From: an uncultured Prevotella sp.
GTDB lineage: Bacteria > Bacteroidota > Bacteroidia > Bacteroidales > Bacteroidaceae
DNA: 11,315 nt
Assembly: GCA_945788545.1 (NCBI GenBank)
Contig: CALZMK010000021.1
Coordinates: 1 to 11,315, forward strand
Reading direction: 5' to 3'
How positions within the stretch are numbered: the stretch's first letter is position 1; the number at the start of each line of letters is the position of its first letter. Shown here piece by piece: positions 1 to 6,378 of the stretch. The position numbers and the translations under genes are program-made. The notes beneath the pieces are model-generated. The model was not told the DNA's origin and did not search any database. It worked only from the letters and a program-made list of their open reading frames with translations.

Positions 1-3000
1 CGGCAGTGATGCACATCATGTTGGGATAGGCATGGGCATCCACGCTCCAGGGCAATTCCCACGCCTCTGCCCTTGCCGCGTCGGCACTGGCATTTTCTGC
101 TGTCATCACAGCCTTGGCAGCGGTCATGGCTTTCTGTGAGGCAGCATATACGTCCACCTCAAATGATTTCCCTGAGGAGGATTTGTACAGATAACCGTTT
201 CCGGGAGACAGCACGGAAAGCTTGCCGAACCACTCGCCATCGACGTACACTGCGAAACCATTCTGGGAGACGATGTAGTCACCCTCCTCTGCGCCGGGAA
301 CCGCATCCTGCAAGGGCAAGGGCTGGTAGAAGGGGAAGGAAACCCAGTTCCAGCCTTCCTCCATCGCTATGGGAGCGGAATCCTGCTGATGCAGTACACC
401 GCTAACCGTGGTGGAGAGTGCCGATGCGGTCTTCACCTTATAGGCCCTGCCCGGGTCAAGCGTCTTTATACTGCCCGTCATGCCCAGTTGCGGGTCGTTG
501 TAGTTCTCCTCCGTCTGACTCATGATTCTCTCAGCCGCAGAAAGCCAGTCAAGGGAGATGGGAGCGCTCAGGTAATGGGAAATCCAGTTCCATCCTGCGC
601 CCAACGACAACGTCTGGCTTACGGTAGAGGGTACGACAAGTATCTTGCACTGAGCCTCAATACCCGTCATGATGTTCCGTACCGTGACGGTTGCGGCACC
701 CTCTTTCTGCGCCGTCACCTCACCGTCCGCCGTGACCTTCACCACATCGTTGTCGTCCGAAGCCCAGGCGAGTTCCCTGTAATCAGCATTTTCGGGCATG
801 ACACTGGCATTGAGGTGCCTCTTTTCGCCCGGAACGAGCGTCAACTGCTGCTTGTCCAAGGTGACAGATTCTACGGGAGTATAATATACCTCATCGTTGC
901 TGCCGCGCAAGGCAAAGTCAAGGTAAGCATCACCACCCCCCTGATGGATGTTCACGCAGATGATGTTGTCACCCTCGACAAATATGCCTGAAGGAATGGT
1001 TCTCTCGTCTGTTCCCGCACCTCCAAAATCAGCCACGAAGATGCCGTTGATATAAACCTGTGCCTCGTCATCATGGGCCATCCACAGGCGCATGGAGTTA
1101 ACAGCAGAGAGGTCGCCCACTGCAAACTTGCTTCGCACATAGTAGCGGCTGTTGTCGGGGAAATAGCCATGTTCTTTGTCCATCGGACTGACTATCTCTG
1201 TCCATTTGGCATCGTCATAGTTGTAGTCGGTCCACTTTCGACCGTTGGTGTCATGGGCTGGCTCGTGAGTGAACAAATAGTTATCATTCGATGCCAACAG
1301 GATTCGGGCATTCCATTCGTCCTCAATGCCAATGACCCAATCATCCACCTTGACAGGTGCAATCTCGTTGTTCACCGTCACCTTGCAAGTGGCGGTGAAC
1401 AGTTTGCCGTGCTTATTGTTCACGGTAATGACAGCCTCACCGGCACTGACACCACGAATATTGCCATTTTCGTCCACAACAACAATCTCCGGATTGGAGG
1501 ATGTCCATTCCACATCCTTATAGGAGGCATTGTCGGGCGATATGGTTGCTGTGAGCTGCACCTTCTCGTTGCGTTTCAAAGTAACAGAAGTCTTGTCGAG
1601 CGTGATACCGTTTGCTGGAACCACCTCCACCAATTCCGTTACTGAGATGCCATAGTCGATATACGCACCGCCTCCACCCTGAGACACTTGTACGCAGATG
1701 ACATTCGTGCCCTCCACGAGGATTCCATCTGGGATATCGACCGAATAGTTCGTGAAACAGTAATCCCGTTCATGCACCATCATGCCATTGACCCATACAA
1801 CGATGCCATCGTCATGGTCAAGTGCAAGTTGTGGATGAAAAAAATCAGACAGCTTGGGCAGATGGAAGGTCTCGCGCAGGTAATAGCGGCTATTATCGTC
1901 GGGCCAGAATGTCTCACCCATATCATTTCCAATGGGGCCTCTGATGGTTTCCCATGCTGAGTCGTCATAATCCTTGGCTGTCCATGCCTTGCCATTTCCG
2001 TCCCTATTCGGACCATTGTTGAAGAGTTCATCACCAGCGAGGCAATATTTGTATTTGGCTGTCCAGGGGGAGTCCTGTCCCTTTGGCTTCACCCATATTT
2101 GATCGATTTTCATATTTGTCACCGTCACCTCGCATGAAGCAGCAATCTCCGTTCCATCCAGCGACGTAGCAGTAATAATGGCTTTGCCTTCTCCCATACC
2201 CATCACGTTGCCGTCCTGATCCACCGAGGCAATGGTAGGCTCAGATGAGGTCCACTTCACTTTGCGGTTATAAGCATTCTCAGGCAGGACCGTCACTGAC
2301 AATCTCGCTGTTTCGTTCTGATTGAGGGTAAGCGCAGTCTCAGACATCGTGACACTTGTCACGGGAATAATCTTGAACAACGATATTGCGTTGTCGAATT
2401 CTACATAACCTGAATTTTCAACTGACATGGCTATTACATTGTATTCACCATGCTTAATCAGGTCAGCAGGAATGTCAAAGACATCGCGTCCTTCACAAGA
2501 GTTATATGTCAGAGTTCCGTTGCAATATATGCACAAATTGTAATTATAAACGTTATGCAAACGCACCACATACTTGCCTCTTATATCGGGCACGTAAAAA
2601 TGCTGGCGCACGAAATACCGTTGGTTGGTTTCTTCTACAGGTGTAAAATTGGGGTTATCATGAGCATGGCGAAATGGCAACCGACACATCTCCCATCCCG
2701 TCTCGTCATAGCCAAGTTCCGAGAAGCTCTTGCCATTGGCATCTGTAAGGAAGCCCTTGTCCCTCGACTGGTGGAAAGTCAGCACCTCACGCCCCCACGG
2801 GTATAGGGTCACCTCCTCTTCTTCTCCCCATTCATCAGTCACCGTAACCGTACACTTGGCAGAAAGGTTAGTTCCGTCGGTGGTCGTTGCCGTGATGACG
2901 GCAGTGCCAGGGCGCAATGATGTCACCGTACCGTCTTGATGTACCGTCGCTACCGTCTCGTCAGACGAAGACCACGTCAGTTCCTGGTGTGTTGCTTCCT

Positions 3001-4513
3001 GCGGTTTCACTATCGCTTCCAACTTGGCAGAAGAAGCCCTTGCCATCGTCAGCTGTTTCTGCTTGATTACTACACGCGTCACAGGAATTGTGGTTTCATA
3101 GTGTATGCCGAAGTCAAGGTATTGCCAACTTCCCCAATCCCAAGGTGTTCCACAAATGGCAACAGTGTTCAAGCCTCCCTTCACAAGATATGACGGATCG
3201 ATGAAAGCCATATACGTGCTCATTACATCCCACTCAATGTTGTCTGTAATATATACTCTATGACCATTGACATACACTTCACATATCTCTTTTGCATAGA
3301 CCTTGAAATCGTAGCCTGAGACATCGGGAAGGTAGAACTGTTGGCGGACGGCAAGTCTGCTCCAGTCAAGTAATTCCCACTGTCCGTAGCCAACTCTTTC
3401 TTGACCTCCACTTTGGTGCATAAGCGGACCGTAGGCATAGCCCCATGAGGAGTCATCATAGTCGGGACTGTACCATTTGTTGCCCTTGCTGTCGTCAGGG
3501 GCGGGATCGCCAAAATATCCAGTCTCATGGAAAAAGCGTGCTGTCCATGGGTGGACATCCTCTCCTCGTTCCAATATCCAACCGCTGTATCCCAAGGAAG
3601 ACTTCGTGGATTTCACTGTCACTTTACACGAAGCACTGATGCCGGTTCCGTCAAGGGCAGTGGCGGTGACAGTGGTAGTACCGGCTTTGATACCTATGAT
3701 GCGTCCGGACGAGGTGATGTAAGCAATAGAAGGGTCAGCCACCGCCCACTTGAATTTCTTCTGGAAGAGTTCAGGAGTCACCTCAGGTGTCAGGGTCTTC
3801 AACTCATTGATGCTGAGTTCTATTTCTTTTGGCAGGGTCATCTTGGTCAATGGCCGGTCCTTTACGGTCACCTTGCATACAGCGTATGCTTCCGAACCGT
3901 CATTGGGATAGATTCTCAACTCTATGACACCAGGCTTATAGGCCGTAATGACGTTGTTTTCATCGGGCAATGCAGGATTATAAAAATTCATGCCGCGCTG
4001 CTCCCATCGCAATAACTTGTCGGTGGCATTATCGGGATATACCGTAGGAGTCACAGCCTTTTTCTCGCCTACGTACATCTCCAGTTCAGGTGTGTCGAGC
4101 TCTATGCGTTCCACATACACCTTGGCATTATTTTTTACAGTCACTAAGCACTGCGCCGTCAAGCCACCGTCAACGGAAGTGGCTGTAACCACCGTCTGTC
4201 CCGTAGTGACTGCGGTTACAAGACCGTTGGCAGATACTGTGGCTATGCTTTTGTCTGCCACGCTCCACGTCACGCTTTTGTTGGCTGCATCGGCATTGAC
4301 GGTGGCAACAAGCTGTGCCGTCTGTCCTCCCGAAAGGAGCAGACGGTTTTTGGACAAGGAGAGAGAGGTGACCTTGCCTGTTGGCTTACCGGGAGTGACT
4401 TCGACATTCGTTCCTCCACCCCAGCCGGTGGAGGTAGAGTCGGTCACTTCTATCTGGGCAGAAGCAATACCTATATTCAATAATATTGCCAATAACGATA
4501 GTAAATACTTCAT
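1..4513 (-). CDS. Giant secreted surface protein with alternating Big_2 Ig-like and jelly-roll modules (3' end beyond left edge)
   Basis: An uninterrupted frame of 1504 codons starts at ATG 4513-4511 and runs off the left edge with no stop. The N-terminus is a classical Sec signal peptide, cut probably after ASA (residue 19), with no lipobox. By-eye layout: Ig-like (Big_2 type) domains near residues 47-126, 131-218, 221-300, 477-558, 716-799, 963-1047 and 1212-1294. Galactose-binding-like jelly-roll modules lie near 305-475, 565-715, 803-960 and 1053-1207. Two GWNW repeats span about 1300-1370 and 1380-1452, followed by an Ala/Lys-rich linker (about 1453-1485). A further C-terminal module begins at about 1486. 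Ig signs are the VTWSS-D-IATV core and the VTATT-DGT-C-VTV end strand. Jelly-roll signs are DYDDSxW, SRYYxRxxF, VNG and L-EG-N. Family knowledge suggests an adhesin or glycan-contacting protein at the cell surface. It is last in the visible operon, 38 bases after a fimbrillin gene. A type IX secretion C-terminal domain may follow outside the window. The frame and domain types are secure; the ligand is unknown. Confidence 0.9.
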   Translation of the reverse strand, partial: MKYLLSLLAILLNIGIASAQIEVTDSTSTGWGGGTNVEVTPGKPTGKVTSLSLSKNRLLLSGGQTAQLVATVNADAANKSVTWSVADKSIATVSANGLVTAVTTGQTVVTATSVDGGLTAQCLVTVKNNAKVYVERIELDTPELEMYVGEKKAVTPTVYPDNATDKLLRWEQRGMNFYNPALPDENNVITAYKPGVIELRIYPNDGSEAYAVCKVTVKDRPLTKMTLPKEIELSINELKTLTPEVTPELFQKKFKWAVADPSIAYITSSGRIIGIKAGTTTVTATALDGTGISASCKVTVKSTKSSLGYSGWILERGEDVHPWTARFFHETGYFGDPAPDDSKGNKWYSPDYDDSSWGYAYGPLMHQSGGQERVGYGQWELLDWSRLAVRQQFYLPDVSGYDFKVYAKEICEVYVNGHRVYITDNIEWDVMSTYMAFIDPSYLVKGGLNTVAICGTPWDWGSWQYLDFGIHYETTIPVTRVVIKQKQLTMARASSAKLEAIVKPQEATHQELTWSSSDETVATVHQDGTVTSLRPGTAVITATTTDGTNLSAKCTVTVTDEWGEEEEVTLYPWGREVLTFHQSRDKGFLTDANGKSFSELGYDETGWEMCRLPFRHAHDNPNFTPVEETNQRYFVRQHFYVPDIRGKYVVRLHNVYNYNLCIYCNGTLTYNSCEGRDVFDIPADLIKHGEYNVIAMSVENSGYVEFDNAISLFKIIPVTSVTMSETALTLNQNETARLSVTVLPENAYNRKVKWTSSEPTIASVDQDGNVMGMGEGKAIITATSLDGTEIAASCEVTVTNMKIDQIWVKPKGQDSPWTAKYKYCLAGDELFNNGPNRDGNGKAWTAKDYDDSAWETIRGPIGNDMGETFWPDDNSRYYLRETFHLPKLSDFFHPQLALDHDDGIVVWVNGMMVHERDYCFTNYSVDIPDGILVEGTNVICVQVSQGGGGAYIDYGISVTELVEVVPANGITLDKTSVTLKRNEKVQLTATISPDNASYKDVEWTSSNPEIVVVDENGNIRGVSAGEAVITVNNKHGKLFTATCKVTVNNEIAPVKVDDWVIGIEDEWNARILLASNDNYLFTHEPAHDTNGRKWTDYNYDDAKWTEIVSPMDKEHGYFPDNSRYYVRSKFAVGDLSAVNSMRLWMAHDDEAQVYINGIFVADFGGAGTDERTIPSGIFVEGDNIICVNIHQGGGDAYLDFALRGSNDEVYYTPVESVTLDKQQLTLVPGEKRHLNASVMPENADYRELAWASDDNDVVKVTADGEVTAQKEGAATVTVRNIMTGIEAQCKILVVPSTVSQTLSLGAGWNWISHYLSAPISLDWLSAAERIMSQTEENYNDPQLGMTGSIKTLDPGRAYKVKTASALSTTVSGVLHQQDSAPIAMEEGWNWVSFPFYQPLPLQDAVPGAEEGDYIVSQNGFAVYVDGEWFGKLSVLSPGNGYLYKSSSGKSFEVDVYAASQKAMTAAKAVMTAENASADAARAEAWELPWSVDAHAYPNMMCITA
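158..616 (-). repeat. Two GWNW repeats near the C-terminus of the giant surface protein
   Basis: Residues about 1300-1370 and 1380-1452 of the giant protein are two copies of a module of roughly 70 residues. Each opens with GWNWIS or GWNWVS. Each then has a short variable stretch, an I-x-SQ-type strand (RIMSQ, YIVSQ), a turn, and a closing L-x-PG-x-x-Y strand (LDPGRAY, LSPGNGY). I recall the same pattern near the C-termini of large Bacteroidales surface proteins, but I cannot name the family with certainty. Confidence 0.65.
632..3853 (-). repeat. Protein-level repeat: Ig-like domain plus jelly-roll module, about 240-250 residues per unit
   Basis: Within the giant protein, an Ig-like domain followed by a jelly-roll module recurs four times and closes with a last Ig-like domain. 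The unit starts at about residues 221, 477, 716, 963 and 1212, so the later spacings are 239, 247 and 249 residues. Each jelly-roll carries a DDxxW-type motif (DYDDSSW, GYDETGW, DYDDSAW, NYDDAKW), then an R-Y-F/Y-x-R-x-x-F strand, a V/C-x-x-NG turn and an L-x-x-G-x-N strand. The third and fourth modules are closest to each other. DNA identity between units is low, so this is an old amplification rather than a recent one. Confidence 0.8.
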
Positions 4514-4551
4514 AATTTAGAATTCATTCCTAATTCCTTATTCCCAATCCC
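4514..4551 (-). repeat. Degenerate heptamer repeat in the gap before the giant surface protein gene
   Basis: Read on the coding (minus) strand, this 38-base gap is a run of imperfect 7-base units related to GAATTAG (GGATTGG, GAATAAG, GAATTAG, GAATGAA). The run begins inside the end of the preceding gene and ends about ten bases before the ATG. The gap has no Shine-Dalgarno-like GGAGG, no Bacteroides-type promoter (TTTG with TAxxTTTG) and no hairpin that I can see. It may act as a translation leader or be a replication-slippage product. Confidence 0.7.
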
Positions 4552-5466
4552 TCATTCAACCACTCCCCCATAGTCCATGTCATCAATGTCCCATCCGCCG
4601 ATGCCGATGTTAAGACCTGTAGCTTCCTTCTTATTGATGGAGACTGTGAGATCATAGCTGCGGTGGGAGTCAAAGGCTATGCTCCTTTGGAGCACATACA
4701 CTACATCCCCCCACTCAACACGGATGAGATTGACAAAACCAAGGGTCTGCGGCATGACGACGGCAGTGAATGAAAGGTCGCCGTTGTTGCGGGCGCAAAC
4801 GGTCTGCGGGTCTCCCGAGAGAGTGACCTCACCAGTCTGAAGGTCCAGTGTTCCCTCGCATCTTACATTGTTGACAAACACCTTCAAGTCGGATGCCTTC
4901 AGTTCACCTTCGGCAAAGTCTGCTTCGGGAGTTATCTTGACATTCACCTTGGCAAAGAGATGGTTGAGCGACACGCTAATCTGGCTTGTAGTAGGATTCA
5001 ATGCAAGATTGCGCCCCCACAGCAGGTCAGCTGCGGCAAGTTGCTCCGTTGAAGTCTGGTCTGTCGGCACACCAACTGCCATATTCCTGCAATTCTCCAC
5101 ATCACTCTGATAGGGAGCATAAGCATAAATATCCGAGAGCGAACTCTCGTCATACCAATAAACAGGTTCTGCCGGCTTCCAACCGTCAGCGGCATATTTC
5201 ATTCTGACATTGTTGACGTAGTTATGTGCGGCATATAGGTCAACCATACTTCCATCAACATAATGCTGCATATACATACCCACGTCAACACCCGTGCTGA
5301 CCACTGCGTTTACAGCCTTGGTCAGTACATCCACCTGCATCTTCTCCTCCACATCAGGCATGTCCGGCTGAACAGGCACATCCTGCTCCGTCTCGTCGCT
5401 TCCGCATGAGACTGTCGCCGCCAAGGCGGAGAGCACTATTCCTATATGTAGAAAAATATTTTTCAT
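4552..5466 (-). CDS. Fimbrillin-family (Mfa-like) lipoprotein, 304 residues
   Basis: A complete gene, ATG at 5466 and TGA at 4554-4552. The N-terminus is a lipoprotein signal with a somewhat loose lipobox (TVSC), giving lipidated Cys21. It aligns by eye with the neighbouring fimbrillin and with the N-terminal domain of the M64 fusion. Shared signs are a W-x-P-x-x-VYW strand, an IYAYAPY segment, V-x-TDQ-x-S, DLLWGRN (DFLWA in the relatives) and LNHLFAKVNV. The C-terminus is an acidic GGW-D-DDMDY tail. Fimbrillins of this class are exported as lipoproteins and assemble into, or anchor, Bacteroidales type V fimbriae. Where the two homologues carry TRATD after the lipobox, this one has LTKAV (Lys50), so its processing may differ. 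It could be a stalk subunit, an anchor or an accessory subunit; the sequence does not decide. It sits 36 bases after one fimbrillin gene and 38 before the giant adhesin. Confidence 0.87.
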   Translation of the reverse strand: MKNIFLHIGIVLSALAATVSCGSDETEQDVPVQPDMPDVEEKMQVDVLTKAVNAVVSTGVDVGMYMQHYVDGSMVDLYAAHNYVNNVRMKYAADGWKPAEPVYWYDESSLSDIYAYAPYQSDVENCRNMAVGVPTDQTSTEQLAAADLLWGRNLALNPTTSQISVSLNHLFAKVNVKITPEADFAEGELKASDLKVFVNNVRCEGTLDLQTGEVTLSGDPQTVCARNNGDLSFTAVVMPQTLGFVNLIRVEWGDVVYVLQRSIAFDSHRSYDLTVSINKKEATGLNIGIGGWDIDDMDYGGVVE

Positions 5467-5502
5467 AATTCAACATTCCTAATTTCTAATTCCTAATTCA
5501 TA
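5467..5502 (-). repeat. Heptamer repeat (GAATTAG type) in the gap between the two fimbrillin genes
   Basis: On the coding (minus) strand this 36-base gap contains two perfect tandem GAATTAG units, then AAATTAG, then GAATGTT and a partial GAATT that runs into the ATG. The same heptamer fills the next gap downstream, although the flanking genes differ. No promoter or terminator structure was recognised. The start at 5466 is favoured by the signal peptide and lipobox that directly follow it. Confidence 0.75.
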
Positions 5503-6363
5503 TCAGTTCCACCCCTCTATTTCTCCACCGATATTGATCTTGATCTTCTCTGGATCCTGCTCAAGGGTTACGGTGAGGGTATGGCGCATACCGGGCTTGT
5601 AGCTGATGGTGCCTTCCATCAGGTAGCTCACATTGCCGATGACCACCTCTACAAGAGGACGACGTGATGAGAGGTTCTGCGGCACTACGATGGCCTTGTA
5701 CTTTGTGGCAGACTCCTGATAGCAGCGGATGCTGGCAGACGATCCGTAGGTGTCTTTGCAGGCATCTCCCGTAGTGAGGCTGATAAGGGCATCGGGCACG
5801 GTGCTGTAGAGATAAACCTCGGTGTTGGCAGGAATCTCGCCCTCGTAGCTCTCACCTTTTTCGAGAATGACATTCACGCAGGTGAGCTTATGGGCAAACT
5901 GCATTTTCACGGCAGAGTTTGTGGCAGCCTGATTATCGACAGATGCCCAAAGAAAGTCGCTCTTGGTGTAGCCTTCGGCTGTGCTCTGGTCGGTCTGCAC
6001 GGAGAACTGATAGTCCTCCACATCATTCACCTTCTCCGAATAAGGATAGTAGGCATAGACGTTATGGTTGCCCTTGTTCCAATACACCTTGCGTGGCGAG
6101 GTCCACGACGTGCCGTTATATACGAATTTCTCGTTGTTCACCACGTTGCCACCCAACTGCAGCTTGGAGTCGGCTGCAGTGACATATACACCTATCTCGT
6201 CGGTATTCTCGAAGGATGTGTCAGTGGCACGTGTCTGTGCCGGATGCATCATCTGCAACTGTATCTCACCCTCAGCAGGAGTAAACACTTGTTCCTCGTC
6301 GTTTGAGCAGGCAGTCATTGCCAATGCGGTCATTGCTGCCAGAATAATCTTTGTTGTTTTCAT
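5503..6363 (-). CDS. Fimbrillin-family (Mfa-like) lipoprotein, 286 residues
   Basis: A complete gene, ATG at 6363 and TGA at 5505-5503. Residues 1-18 form a lipoprotein signal peptide with lipobox MTAC, giving lipidated Cys19. A TRATD motif follows, with Arg45. In well-studied type V fimbriae an arginine-specific protease cuts fimbrillin precursors at an Arg near this position, so Arg45 is a candidate maturation site. Fimbrillin signs are DEIGVYV, W-x-x-P-x-x-VYW, VYAYYPY, VQTDQS, SDFLWA and FAHKLTCVNVIL in the first half, then a KAIVVPQ strand and a GMRHTLTVTL strand near the end. It begins 15 bases after the M64 fusion, behind an A-rich leader, and its closest visible relative is that fusion's N-terminal domain. 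A stalk or accessory fimbrial subunit is most likely; the exact role is not visible. Confidence 0.9.
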   Translation of the reverse strand: MKTTKIILAAMTALAMTACSNDEEQVFTPAEGEIQLQMMHPAQTRATDTSFENTDEIGVYVTAADSKLQLGGNVVNNEKFVYNGTSWTSPRKVYWNKGNHNVYAYYPYSEKVNDVEDYQFSVQTDQSTAEGYTKSDFLWASVDNQAATNSAVKMQFAHKLTCVNVILEKGESYEGEIPANTEVYLYSTVPDALISLTTGDACKDTYGSSASIRCYQESATKYKAIVVPQNLSSRRPLVEVVIGNVSYLMEGTISYKPGMRHTLTVTLEQDPEKIKINIGGEIEGWN

Positions 6364-6378
6364 ATCGTTTTTCTTTTT

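Noticed and set aside
389..1645. Plus-strand open frames of about 190-200 codons (389-991, 1073-1645) near the left edge
   Set aside because: They are antisense to the continuous 1504-codon frame with Ig-like and GWNW motifs. Their translations show no family features or plausible start context.
4514..5502. Internal promoters in the two repeat-filled gaps
   Set aside because: I looked for the Bacteroides pattern TTTG with TAxxTTTG upstream of each start and found none in either gap.
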